From: Clostridiales bacterium
Lineage (GTDB): Bacteria > Bacillota > Clostridia > Tissierellales > Sedimentibacteraceae
Length of the DNA: 7,538 nucleotides
Assembly: GCA_003457065.1 (NCBI GenBank)
Contig: DMJQ01000188.1
Location: 15,540-23,077 of the forward strand
Direction of reading: 5' to 3'
Shown piece after piece: positions 1 to 6,778 of this stretch. A program made the translations under genes and the position numbers. Each line of letters opens with the position of its first letter. The stretch's first letter is position 1. The notes under the pieces are model-generated. The model was not told the DNA's origin and made no database searches. It saw nothing but the letters and a program-made list of their open reading frames with translations.

Positions 1-2248
1 CGACGTAAAAAGGGCATACGCTAGTTTTTCTAAAGAACTGCGCAGCCAATCCGATTTAATGGTTGCAGTCCGTTCGAGCGCTACAGCTGAAGATTTACCC
101 TCTGCATCTTTTGCGGGACAGCATGAAACCTATCTCGGTATTTGCGGAATCGATGAGATTATTAGGCATATAAAAAAGTGTTGGGCCAGTCTCTGGTCGT
201 CGCAGGCCATATCCTATCGCATTAGCATGGGATTTGAACATCTCAAGGTAGACTTGGCTGCTGTTGTCCAATTAATGATTGATGCTGAGGCTGCTGGAGT
301 CATGTTCACGGCAAATCCGGTCAATGGCAGACGGGATGAAATGCTGATTAGCGCTGGATACGGCTTGGGAGAATCGATTGTAAGCGGACAAATAACGCCA
401 GATACCTTCATCTTATCTAAATCTGGAAGCGTCAAAGAACAAATTTTAGGTTCCAAAGAAATAAGAATTTTGCTAAGCAAAAATGGCACGGTGCTAGAAG
501 AAGTTCCATTGAAAAAGCGGAAAGAATTCTGCCTTGGCAACCGTGAGTTTCAGCAATTGACCGACCTTGCTAAAGCGGTCGAGCAGCATTACGGATGCCC
601 GATGGACACAGAGTGGGCTCTTTCACAAGGCAAAATCTATATGCTGCAAGCCAGACCAATCACCACTGAGTTATCCGCCCCTGAAGATACGGATATTTTA
701 GGCCCTGATGATCAAATCATTTTCCAGGGTAAAAAAGCTCCTTGGGGCTTGCAAAGCGCTATGGAACATTGTTCGGAACCTCCGACACCGTTGGATTTCG
801 CTTACATTTGTTCCTGTTATCAAGGCTTTGATAGTTATTTGCACAACGAGGTCGGCTTTAGTCTGCCTAAGAGTCCGATGAGACCTATCGAAAGAGAGAG
901 TGGCTGTGTTGCTATTGATCTTAAACAAGCGGAATTCTCCCCTGCTATGCTATGGAAAATACCAAAATTACTCATTAAAGAATACACCATGGACATCCGG
1001 CTTTTTTGGCAATCCTTATCTAGCGAAATAGATTTGTGGATTAAGAGAATGGATGAAGAGGGAGAGAATACAACGGATGCAGTCAAACTAGCAAAGTTGA
1101 TGGAACAGGCAGTAGCGGAAATGGGAGTTCTTTTTCAAAAAAGGATATCTGACTTCGTACCGAATATCGTTATCGACTTAAAATTTGACTATTTAATCAA
1201 AAAAGCGGTAGGAAAAAAACGGAAAGAAGAGGTGAAAGAAAATCTCCTTAAAGCATTGCCTTTCAGAACGGCTCTACAGAATAAATCACTGGTCAAAGTT
1301 GCCCATGCAGCAGCTTTGTATGGAAAAGACAGCTCTGAATTTAAAAATGAGTTTGATGCATTTTTAGCAGAATACGGCGATAGGCCTTCGGCAAGTATGG
1401 CTCCTACCCTATCAGCCTATACATGGCGAGAAAAGCCGGAAGTCATTTATAACCTCATTGATTCATTAGTGAGTGACAACGAGCTGTTCCATTCCGAGGC
1501 AAGTTTTAAAAAGCAAGAAATTGCCCTTGAAGAGGCAAAGAATGAAATCAAGAAAGTGCTAAATAAAAAACAATATGACAACTTCCTTACAATACTTGAT
1601 TTAGCCAGAGAAGGAGTGATCATTCGAGAAGAAGGTTTGTTTTATATAGAAAAGCTCACCTCTTGTGTGCGTAGATTAAGTTTAAAACTTGGAACTATGC
1701 TTGAAGAAAAAGGTATTCTATCCGAAGCGAATGATATATTCTTTCTTTTCTTGGAAGAATTAGGGCCTGTCGCAGCGGGACAATTAGATCTTAAAGGAAA
1801 GATTGCCAAAAGGGAAAGTGCTTATAAAAAGGTCTATGCTGCCCATGAAAAGGGTATTCACTGGATGATAGCTACCGGATCGTTTCCTGTCTTTAATAAA
1901 AAAGCAAAGCAAGCTAAAAATATTGTGAATCCAAATGAAATTAAGGGGATCTCTGCAAGTCGCGGAGTGTATGAAGGTCCAGTCTGCATAGTAAGAGGAC
2001 CATCAGAATTCCATAAATTAAAAAAGGGAGATATTCTTGTGTCACCCTATACGGCTCCAGTTTGGACTCCACTTTTTAGGTTAGCATCCGCGGTAGTCAC
2101 TGAAATCGGAAGCGCAGGTTCCCATGCTGCAATTGTCTCGCGGGAATATGGCCTACCCTGCATAGTAGATATACCGGGCATCACAACTATTTTAAAAGAT
2201 GGACAAACGGTACGTGTAGATGGCACAAAAGGAATCATAACTGTCTAG
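1..2248 (+). CDS. PEP-synthase / rifampin-phosphotransferase-like enzyme, 5' end missing
   Basis: The frame is open from base 2, with 19 codons before the first ATG at 59, so the real start lies left of the window. Numbering from that ATG, the PEP/pyruvate-binding (ATP-grasp-like) domain signature VRSSATAEDLPSASFAG is at residues 4-20. GLGESIVSGQITPDT is at 102-116, and the domain closes with DTEWALSQGKIYMLQARP near 183-200. A helical middle region of about 400 residues follows. The C-terminal swivelling phosphohistidine domain has GSHAAIVSREYG, with the predicted phospho-His at 689. The protein stops at residue 729, with no C-terminal TIM-barrel PEP-binding domain as in true PEP synthase. 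This ATP-domain/middle/His-domain order is that of rifampin phosphotransferases and related short PpsA-like proteins of roughly 860 residues, so about 100-120 residues are probably missing. Those enzymes move the ATP beta-phosphate through the histidine to a substrate. Rifampin as substrate is not shown here. Confidence 0.9.
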   Translation, partial: DVKRAYASFSKELRSQSDLMVAVRSSATAEDLPSASFAGQHETYLGICGIDEIIRHIKKCWASLWSSQAISYRISMGFEHLKVDLAAVVQLMIDAEAAGVMFTANPVNGRRDEMLISAGYGLGESIVSGQITPDTFILSKSGSVKEQILGSKEIRILLSKNGTVLEEVPLKKRKEFCLGNREFQQLTDLAKAVEQHYGCPMDTEWALSQGKIYMLQARPITTELSAPEDTDILGPDDQIIFQGKKAPWGLQSAMEHCSEPPTPLDFAYICSCYQGFDSYLHNEVGFSLPKSPMRPIERESGCVAIDLKQAEFSPAMLWKIPKLLIKEYTMDIRLFWQSLSSEIDLWIKRMDEEGENTTDAVKLAKLMEQAVAEMGVLFQKRISDFVPNIVIDLKFDYLIKKAVGKKRKEEVKENLLKALPFRTALQNKSLVKVAHAAALYGKDSSEFKNEFDAFLAEYGDRPSASMAPTLSAYTWREKPEVIYNLIDSLVSDNELFHSEASFKKQEIALEEAKNEIKKVLNKKQYDNFLTILDLAREGVIIREEGLFYIEKLTSCVRRLSLKLGTMLEEKGILSEANDIFFLFLEELGPVAAGQLDLKGKIAKRESAYKKVYAAHEKGIHWMIATGSFPVFNKKAKQAKNIVNPNEIKGISASRGVYEGPVCIVRGPSEFHKLKKGDILVSPYTAPVWTPLFRLASAVVTEIGSAGSHAAIVSREYGLPCIVDIPGITTILKDGQTVRVDGTKGIITV

Positions 2249-2312
2249 CAATTCCATTTTTGTGCTTTGTGAAGTCAGATCAAAGGCAATTTGCGATTAG
2301 GAATGCTCCCAC

Positions 2313-2354
2313 AAAGAGCACCTCCATACTTCGAAAGGTATGGAGGTGCTCTTT
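2313..2354. terminator. Bidirectional intrinsic terminator between convergent genes
   Basis: A perfect 17-bp inverted repeat, arms 2313-2329 and 2338-2354, has an 8-base centre that can close further to a CGAA loop. On the plus strand the right arm ends in a T-rich stretch (CTTTTGTTTA). On the minus strand the arm also ends in TTT. It lies between the plus-strand phosphotransferase-like gene ending at 2248 and the minus-strand dehydrogenase ending at 2372, so it can serve both. Confidence 0.88.
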
Positions 2355-2371
2355 TGTTTACCTTTATGCTT

Positions 2372-3556
2372 TTACGGGTGCATTACTACTTTTAGACAGT
2401 TATCAATACGGCGACCAAATTTTTCATACCCAATCATTGCCTCATCTAAGCTCAGACGATGTGTAATAATATCATCTGCACGCAGTTTCCCTTGCTGGAT
2501 TAGTTGCATCAATTCATCCGTATAATTTTGCACTAATGCCTGGCCACACTGAATCTTGAGTCCTTTTGCAAATATATCACCTATTGGGAACCCATCTGCC
2601 TTCGCTCCATACACACCAGCTAAGCCTAAACTTCCTCCATGCCGCAACGCTTTAACTTCCCAGTTAATAGCGGAAACAGAAGCGACTGCCGGCTGATCTT
2701 CCGGCCGAGTCCCCGGCAAAGGTGGGATCCCCATACGCTTCATTCCAACCATTGCCGATACAATAGAGTCTGTTGGCTCCGACTCAAAACCAACAGCATC
2801 AATTGCAACATCAACTCCACGTCCACCCGTTAATTCTCGAATTACTTCACCAGGGTCATCATGATCGCGGAAATTAATCGTTTCTACTCCCGGATTTAAC
2901 TTTTTGGCATATTCCAAGCGATAAGGAACCTGATCTACTGCATAAACACGACGGGCACCTTTAAAAATAGCACACCGCTGCGCAAGAATACCCACCGGGC
3001 CACAACCGAAGACAGCTACTGAATCACCTGGTTTTACTCCGGATACATCAACAATCCAGTAGGCGGTAGGCAGTATATCGGTTACAAATAATGCCTGCTC
3101 ATCAGTTAATTCATCTGGGACTGCTAATGGACTAACATCAGCATACGGAACACGTACATACTCAGCTTGTCCACCTTGAAAACCGCCATAGAAATCCCCA
3201 TGTCCAAATACAGCTGCAATTTCACCATTCTCATTTGAGCGCTCGCAGTGGCTCCACAGCTTCGATTGACACATAATGCATTCACCGCAGGAAATAGGAA
3301 ATGGAACTAAAACTCTATCTCCTCGTTTCCAGCGTTTGACGTCTTTTCCCACCTCTTCAACAATCCCCATAAACTCATGGCCTGGAATAAGTCCATCATG
3401 AAGCATAGGTTGTAACCCATGATAAATATGTAGATCCGAGCCACATATGGCAGTCGAGGTTACACGTATAAGCATTTCCCGGTCATCCTGGATTTCAGCA
3501 TCCTTTACTTTTTCTAAGGAAAGCTGATAGGGCTTATGATAAACAACTGCTTTCAT
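2372..3556 (-). CDS. Zinc-dependent alcohol/formaldehyde-type dehydrogenase
   Basis: This is a 394-residue medium-chain dehydrogenase (MDR superfamily), a cytoplasmic NAD(P)-dependent oxidoreductase. Visible catalytic zinc ligands are C38 (ICGSDLH) and H60-E61 (GHE). D160 in VTDILPTAY matches the Asp used by the glutathione-independent formaldehyde dehydrogenase group. Structural zinc cysteines are C90, C93, C96 and C104. The Rossmann motif GCGPVG is at 184-189, and D208 (VYAVDQ) at the end of the second strand favours NAD over NADP. The length of about 394 and the insert around 262-300 fit the formaldehyde-dehydrogenase-like subgroup rather than short threonine or sorbitol dehydrogenases. 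The start is supported by AGGAGGA on the minus strand (bases 3561-3567), 4 bases from the ATG. The gene has its own promoter region with an inverted repeat. The exact alcohol or aldehyde substrate cannot be assigned; oxidation of formaldehyde or a short-chain alcohol is a family-based guess. Confidence 0.93.
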   Translation of the reverse strand: MKAVVYHKPYQLSLEKVKDAEIQDDREMLIRVTSTAICGSDLHIYHGLQPMLHDGLIPGHEFMGIVEEVGKDVKRWKRGDRVLVPFPISCGECIMCQSKLWSHCERSNENGEIAAVFGHGDFYGGFQGGQAEYVRVPYADVSPLAVPDELTDEQALFVTDILPTAYWIVDVSGVKPGDSVAVFGCGPVGILAQRCAIFKGARRVYAVDQVPYRLEYAKKLNPGVETINFRDHDDPGEVIRELTGGRGVDVAIDAVGFESEPTDSIVSAMVGMKRMGIPPLPGTRPEDQPAVASVSAINWEVKALRHGGSLGLAGVYGAKADGFPIGDIFAKGLKIQCGQALVQNYTDELMQLIQQGKLRADDIITHRLSLDEAMIGYEKFGRRIDNCLKVVMHP

Positions 3557-3581
3557 TTCTTCCTCCTGCTCCGATTAGTAA

Positions 3582-3622
3582 ATATTTGTTACTATATATT
3601 TCGCTTATATAATTACAAATAT
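3582..3622. promoter_or_regulatory. Imperfect 17-base inverted repeat over the dehydrogenase promoter (candidate operator)
   Basis: Arms 3582-3598 and 3606-3622 are complementary at 15 of 17 positions around a 7-base centre (TTTCGCT). The repeat spans the candidate -35, -10 and start point of the dehydrogenase promoter, the position expected of a repressor operator. No regulator gene is adjacent that would obviously bind it, and the A+T-rich context makes this tentative. Confidence 0.45.
3591..3618 (-). promoter_or_regulatory. Candidate sigma-A promoter of the dehydrogenase gene
   Basis: Read on the minus strand, TTGTAA (3613-3618) serves as -35 and TATAGT (3591-3596) as -10 with a 16-base spacer. 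The -10 matches the consensus at 5 of 6 bases, the -35 at 4 of 6. Transcription would start near 3584, about 28 bases before the start codon at 3556. The region is very A+T-rich, which raises the chance of a fortuitous match. Confidence 0.5.
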
Positions 3623-3665
3623 AAGTGTTCGGTTAAATAAATCGGCAAGCAATAATGATGCACAA

Positions 3666-4196
3666 TTAGCACGAATTCACGCAATCCACCAACGGTTTTA
3701 TATATTCTTTTTTTGTGAAGTCGGCAGGCTTACCATAAGTTTCCAACATGCCCTTTTCATCATGGGTCAATTCATTTTGCTTTTTTATTTTTATTTTTAC
3801 CCACAGAATAGTCATGAGAAGCTTGTCCAATAGCTTTAGTTTATTGAAATCAAAACCGCCCCGCAGATAAAAAAATTTGATATATTCCTGTTCTTCGGGA
3901 GTAAAGTTTTTATCCCGCACTTCCTTTATAGTTTCCTCCCGGTAAGGCGTTGCCCCGGTTGCAAATACAATCACCTTTTTGTCTTTATGCTTACCTAGAT
4001 TTTTCTTTATGAAATCAAGTCCAATAATACCAACAGCATGTAAACTGCCACCGTAAATTACGGTATCATAGAATGGCAGTACGGATGGATTAACCCTTGA
4101 AACCTCAATCATATCAGCAGATAATTCTTGAGAAATCCATTCGGCATATTTTTTAACAAAACCAGTGTTTGATTTATATATCACTAAAGTTCTCAT
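3666..4196 (-). CDS. Flavodoxin-domain protein (HemG/flavodoxin-like)
   Basis: This is a 176-residue protein of the flavodoxin fold, expected to bind FMN and carry electrons in the cytoplasm. The N-terminal beta strand and phosphate-binding loop are visible as TLVIYKSNTGFVKKYA (residues 3-18). The second FMN loop is YGGSLHAVGI at 48-57, the third strand and loop FATGATPY at 78-85, and LRGGFDFNKL at 111-120 resembles the FMN-contacting loop of menaquinone-dependent protoporphyrinogen oxidase (HemG)-type proteins. The C-terminal third is lysine-rich and helical. Two cysteines, C172 and C176, lie at the very end. There are no haem genes nearby, so HemG activity is not supported. A weak AAGGGAA ribosome site lies 8 bases before the ATG. 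The gene sits 109 bases upstream of the dehydrogenase and 169 bases downstream of the CPHC thiol protein, so co-transcription is possible but not shown. Confidence 0.85.
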   Translation of the reverse strand: MRTLVIYKSNTGFVKKYAEWISQELSADMIEVSRVNPSVLPFYDTVIYGGSLHAVGIIGLDFIKKNLGKHKDKKVIVFATGATPYREETIKEVRDKNFTPEEQEYIKFFYLRGGFDFNKLKLLDKLLMTILWVKIKIKKQNELTHDEKGMLETYGKPADFTKKEYIKPLVDCVNSC

Positions 4197-4322
4197 ATTG
4201 TCATTTCCCTTATCATTTTTCTCTCGATGACATTAGGCGTAACAATGCTAAACTTCTCTATTCTACTTAGTCTGCCGTAATATTTATGTAGATCGTAGGA
4301 AGTTGCTTTGATATAAAAGCTC

Positions 4323-4361
4323 AAACTCCTGCCATATTCATACAGAATTCAGCAGGAGTTT
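4323..4361 (-). terminator. Hairpin downstream of the CPHC thiol-protein gene, likely terminator
   Basis: A perfect 10-bp inverted repeat has arms 4323-4332 (AAACTCCTGC) and 4352-4361 (GCAGGAGTTT). The 19-base centre can form a further 4-bp stem (4336-4339 with 4345-4348). In minus-strand transcripts leaving the gene that stops at 4366, the hairpin is followed after GAG by CTTTTAT. The U-run is imperfect, so termination may be partial. Confidence 0.6.
4324..4336 (-). repeat. Copy 2 of the 13-base direct repeat TATGGCAGGAGTT
   Basis: This is identical to 4685-4697 and in the same orientation, so the two copies bracket the CPHC-protein gene. This copy forms one arm of the 4323-4361 hairpin. 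Confidence 0.4.
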
Positions 4362-4365
4362 CTAT

Positions 4366-4638
4366 TTAGATATCCGTTTTAATGGCTTCTTCAAATACTT
4401 TACGTACAATATCTTTAGTAGTGCCACCTTCAAAAATTTTACGCTTTTCTACATAATAAGTTGGAACATAATAATAATCGTATTGCTTTGCAATTTCAGT
4501 ATTCTTCTCTTCATCAATGATTTCCACTTTGATATCTTTATATTTCGGGTTTTCTTGCTTTACTTCATCAATCCAATCAATTGCTCTTTTACAATGTGGA
4601 CACCAATCTGTTATCAGTACAGTAACGCTTTTCATCAT
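4366..4638 (-). CDS. Small thioredoxin/glutaredoxin-like CPHC protein
   Basis: This 90-residue, single-domain thioredoxin-fold protein probably acts as a thiol-disulfide exchanger in the cytoplasm. The active site is TDWCPHCKR with C13 and C16, and the conserved cis-proline is P59 in YVPTYY. The Gly-Gly pair at 71-72 (FEGGTT) occupies the usual place after the last strands. CPHC is also the DsbA active-site motif, but there is no signal peptide or DsbA helical insert; the size is that of glutaredoxin-like family members. Two ATGs lie in tandem. AAGGTGG (4643-4649, minus strand) is 4 bases from the first ATG but 7 from the second (4633-4635), so the shorter 89-residue form starting at 4635 may be the true product. 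The partner is unknown; flavodoxin-domain and dehydrogenase genes lie downstream on the same strand. Confidence 0.87.
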   Translation of the reverse strand: MMKSVTVLITDWCPHCKRAIDWIDEVKQENPKYKDIKVEIIDEEKNTEIAKQYDYYYVPTYYVEKRKIFEGGTTKDIVRKVFEEAIKTDI

Positions 4639-4684
4639 TCTACCACCTTTCTTTAGTTCTATTATTGCCTTCTAAGTGTAAAAT

Positions 4685-4697
4685 AACTCCTGCCATA
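4685..4697 (-). repeat. Copy 1 of a 13-base direct repeat TATGGCAGGAGTT
   Basis: The minus-strand word TATGGCAGGAGTT lies 47 bases upstream of the CPHC-protein start codon. An identical 13-base word lies at 4324-4336, inside the hairpin downstream of the same gene. GCAGGA also resembles a sigma-H -35 element, but the expected GAAT -10 is absent here (GAAG is seen 15 bases after AGGA). The remaining intergenic sequence from 4639 to 4804 shows no convincing terminator, riboswitch or gene. Confidence 0.4.
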
Positions 4698-4804
4698 CCC
4701 TCTACCCCCGGAACCTATTCCTCTCGATCCAGTCCAGGCTTTCTGAGTAGGATTCTTCGTTGCGAGTCTGCTTTATTACGGATTGGCAATACCCCGCTTG
4801 ACTA

Positions 4805-5896
4805 TTAATGCTCTCCTGAAATAACATGCCTGCGAATGGCAGCAATAAATTCCTCATTTTCGTGATGGGTTCTAATTGCAATGCGGCAAAATTCTCCGTT
4901 TAACCCAACGAAGTTTTCACAATTTCGCAAAAGTATATTATCTTCTCGTAAAAGCTTTCGCGTATTAGGAAAAGGCGCTGGGAAAAATAAATAATTAGCG
5001 CAACTACCCCATACTTCAATTTTCAATTTGCTTAATTCGTTGAGCAACCACTTCTTTTCTGTCAGAATTACCTCCTGAGTTTCTTTTAAATATTTTTTAT
5101 CTTTTAATGCCGCAATCCCAGCTACTTGTGCTGGAGTAGATACATTCCAAGGCTCTCCTGCTGCAAATATTTTGCCTAACAATTCTTCATTATTAGATAT
5201 GCAAAACCCTAACCGCAGCCCCGGCATAGCATATAGTTTAGTAAATCCATCTAAAATGATAAGATTAGTATATGCATGAATCAGCCCTTTGGCCGTATAT
5301 TCTTCTGGCTTATCCAAGAACCCAATGAAACTCTCGTCTACAACCAAAATAGTTCCATTCTCTTGGCACTTATCTACTATCTGATTGAGTAATTTCCTCT
5401 CAATGACTTGTCCGGTTGGATTATTCGGATTGCATAAAAAAAACATATCTATATCATGAGTTAATGAATCTAAAATAGTTTCTGTAGTTTGATATTTTTC
5501 TTCCTTTTGCAAAAAATGATATGTCACAGCGCATCCCGCATTACGTAATGCGCCTTCATAGTCTTCATAGGTAGGAGCCAGTATAAGTGCTTTTCTTGGT
5601 TGTTGTGCAGCTATAATCCGGTAGATCGCATCATCCACCCCACTGACGCATAAAACTTGCTTGGCAGATATACCCGAATAATGTTGTGCGATTCTCTCAG
5701 ATAAAGCGGTGCATTTGGGGTCAGGATACTGTGCATACAACTCCATTTCTCTTGTAATAGCTAGTTTAGCTGACTTCGGCATTCCTAATGGATTTGTGTT
5801 TACACTCAGATCTATTATATCTTCAGTATTCATAACTTCATTCTTGTCTCCATTTCCGTTGAATAACTTTTTTAATAGGCTACTGCCATTGCCCAT
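4805..5896 (-). CDS. CobD-like PLP-dependent aminotransferase-fold enzyme (class I/II)
   Basis: This is a 363-residue fold-type I PLP enzyme closest in motifs to CobD (L-threonine-O-3-phosphate decarboxylase) and histidinol-phosphate aminotransferase. Seen: IDLSVNTNPLG (28-38), CNPNNPTGQ (155-163), VVDESFIGF (185-193) with the PLP-pyridine Asp at 187, and GFTKLYAMPGLRLGF (217-231) with the Schiff-base lysine K220 and R228. PWNVSTPAQVAG is at 249-260. ILLRNCENFVGL (321-332) and CRIAIRTHHENE (337-348), with R324 and R338, fit the C-terminal substrate-binding region of CobD. The N-terminal HGG signature normally seen in CobD is missing; instead there is a Gly/Asn/Lys-rich start (NGSSLLKKLFNGNG). 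Its ATG overlaps the stop of the DJ-1 gene by one base (TAATG), implying translational coupling. No cobalamin genes are visible nearby, so the substrate may differ from CobD. A later Met (residue 22) has a poorly spaced ribosome site and is less likely. Confidence 0.85.
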   Translation of the reverse strand: MGNGSSLLKKLFNGNGDKNEVMNTEDIIDLSVNTNPLGMPKSAKLAITREMELYAQYPDPKCTALSERIAQHYSGISAKQVLCVSGVDDAIYRIIAAQQPRKALILAPTYEDYEGALRNAGCAVTYHFLQKEEKYQTTETILDSLTHDIDMFFLCNPNNPTGQVIERKLLNQIVDKCQENGTILVVDESFIGFLDKPEEYTAKGLIHAYTNLIILDGFTKLYAMPGLRLGFCISNNEELLGKIFAAGEPWNVSTPAQVAGIAALKDKKYLKETQEVILTEKKWLLNELSKLKIEVWGSCANYLFFPAPFPNTRKLLREDNILLRNCENFVGLNGEFCRIAIRTHHENEEFIAAIRRHVISGEH

Positions 5897-6474
5897 TAGA
5901 ATCCCATTGCATGTTTTACAATTATCATTTTTTCACTGGAGGTCAACTCTTCTAAAAGCTTAAAAGCTACGCCAGCAGCAGTCTCCGGACAATATGAGGT
6001 AATGATGTTTTGATCTACTACAATAGGCTCATTTACTACATCAACATTAAACTCTTTCAACTGCTTTTGACGAAATCCATCCCGCAAATGGTATGTAGTG
6101 GCTTTTCGTCCCCTTAGCACCCCGCTCTTCCCTACAGGCAGTGCAGCTACACAGATTGTTGCAATTATTTTTTTCTGCTTGTCAAATTCTTGGATTAGAT
6201 TTAAAAATCGTTCATCATAGGCTTCTTCATAAAATCCGAATTCCTCAAACCCTCCCGGAATTGCTAGTGCATCATAATCGTTCACGTTTATCTCATCAAT
6301 TGTCTTATCAACCAAAATAGGAATGTTAAAGGTACTAGTCACTTCTTTTTGAAATCCGCATGTAACAACCGGCACGTCATATTCATATCCGTTCCTCGCC
6401 CATCCCAAAACATCAACAAAAGCACTAAACTCCATAGTTTCGAATCCTTTTAGTGCGAATAATAATGTTCTCAT
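5896..6474 (-). CDS. DJ-1/PfpI-family protein
   Basis: This 192-residue, single-domain protein belongs to the DJ-1/PfpI (class I glutamine amidotransferase-like) superfamily. The predicted nucleophile is C108 in IIATICVAALPVGKSGVL. LAIPGGF (70-76) is the strand and loop before it. E15 in FETMEF occupies the place of the conserved DJ-1 glutamate, and H129 (TTYHL) follows the nucleophile region. Relatives include chaperone-, protease- and glyoxalase/deglycase-like proteins, so the activity is unassigned. The start was chosen at 6472-6474 because GGAGGA (6481-6486, minus strand) lies 6 bases before this ATG. The in-frame ATG at 6501 lies upstream of that ribosome site and would add nine unlikely residues (MHFVYGGDI). 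It is the first gene of a two-gene operon with the CobD-like enzyme, overlapping it by one base. Confidence 0.9.
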   Translation of the reverse strand: MRTLLFALKGFETMEFSAFVDVLGWARNGYEYDVPVVTCGFQKEVTSTFNIPILVDKTIDEINVNDYDALAIPGGFEEFGFYEEAYDERFLNLIQEFDKQKKIIATICVAALPVGKSGVLRGRKATTYHLRDGFRQKQLKEFNVDVVNEPIVVDQNIITSYCPETAAGVAFKLLEELTSSEKMIIVKHAMGF

Positions 6475-6521
6475 GATATCTCCTCCGTAAACAAAATGCA
6501 TGTCAATCCTCTAATCTTATA

Positions 6522-6549
6522 ATTCTATCTAAAAGAAAAATTCCTGCAA
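6522..6549 (-). promoter_or_regulatory. Promoter of the DJ-1/CobD-like operon (sigma-H-like or sigma-A-like)
   Basis: On the minus strand, GCAGGAATT followed by AGATAGAATTA resembles a sigma-H promoter (AGGA at -35, GAAT at -10). The gap between AGGA and GAAT is 16 bases, about one shorter than the spacing I recall for that class. The same bases can be read as a sigma-A promoter: TTGCAG (6544-6549), a 16-base spacer, TAGAAT (6522-6527; 5 of 6 in the -10, 3 of 6 in the -35). Either would start transcription about 40 bases before the ATG at 6474. Confidence 0.5.
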
Positions 6550-6564
6550 ACTGAATAGCAGGAA
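6541..6564. repeat. Short inverted repeat at the DJ-1 operon promoter
   Basis: Seven-base arms TTCCTGC (6541-6547) and GCAGGAA (6558-6564) surround a 10-base centre. One arm is the candidate -35 of the leftward promoter. It could be a small operator or the remains of a terminator-like hairpin; there is no following U-run on the plus strand. Confidence 0.35.
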
Positions 6565-6608
6565 CTCCCCCAAACCAAAACGATTTTTCGTATAACCTCC
6601 CTGCGCTG

Positions 6609-6622
6609 ACCGCCTAAGCGGT
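6609..6622 (+). other. Short GC hairpin followed by TTTT (weak terminator-like)
   Basis: ACCGC (6609-6613) pairs with GCGGT (6618-6622) across a CTAA loop and is followed by TTTAT on the plus strand. The stem is only 5 bp and no rightward gene ends just before it, so its role is unclear. It separates the leftward promoter from the rightward one. Confidence 0.3.
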
Positions 6623-6645
6623 TTTATGTCTGACTTTCATTGCAT

Positions 6646-6673
6646 TTTACAATAGTTTCCACTAAGATATACT
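6646..6673 (+). promoter_or_regulatory. Sigma-A-like promoter of the CD3324-family gene
   Basis: TTTACA (6646-6651) is separated by 16 bases from TATACT (6668-6673); each hexamer matches the consensus at 5 of 6 positions. The predicted start near 6680 gives an unusually long 5' leader of about 190 bases before the ATG at 6868. Confidence 0.65.
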
Positions 6674-6778
6674 TATAAAGTACTGGAAGAGCGGATATAT
6701 AGAACGCTCGAAGATTTGTAAATGATAATTTTTTTAAGAAAGGACGATGGCTTATCATACTATATGATTGGGAGTCGG

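Noticed and set aside
214..1086. Several minus-strand frames within the phosphotransferase-like gene
   Set aside because: They are antisense to a gene with strong family motifs, and their translations show no recognisable domain.
2260..2525. Two plus-strand frames of 68 and 61 codons over the terminator and the dehydrogenase 3' end
   Set aside because: They run through the terminator hairpin and antisense to a clear dehydrogenase gene, with no ribosome site or recognisable protein.
4639..4804. Possible cobalamin riboswitch or tRNA-like fold near the CobD-like gene
   Set aside because: It lies downstream, not upstream, of the CobD-like gene. No B12-box word or tRNA T-arm pattern is present; only a 7-bp hairpin with a long loop could be drawn.
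5709..5963. 84-codon plus-strand frame
   Set aside because: It is antisense to the junction of the CobD-like and DJ-1 genes, both well supported.
6747..6767. Six-codon leader frame MAYHTI
   Set aside because: The purine-rich stretch before it ends only two bases from the ATG, too close for a normal ribosome site; weaker than the 6783 candidate.
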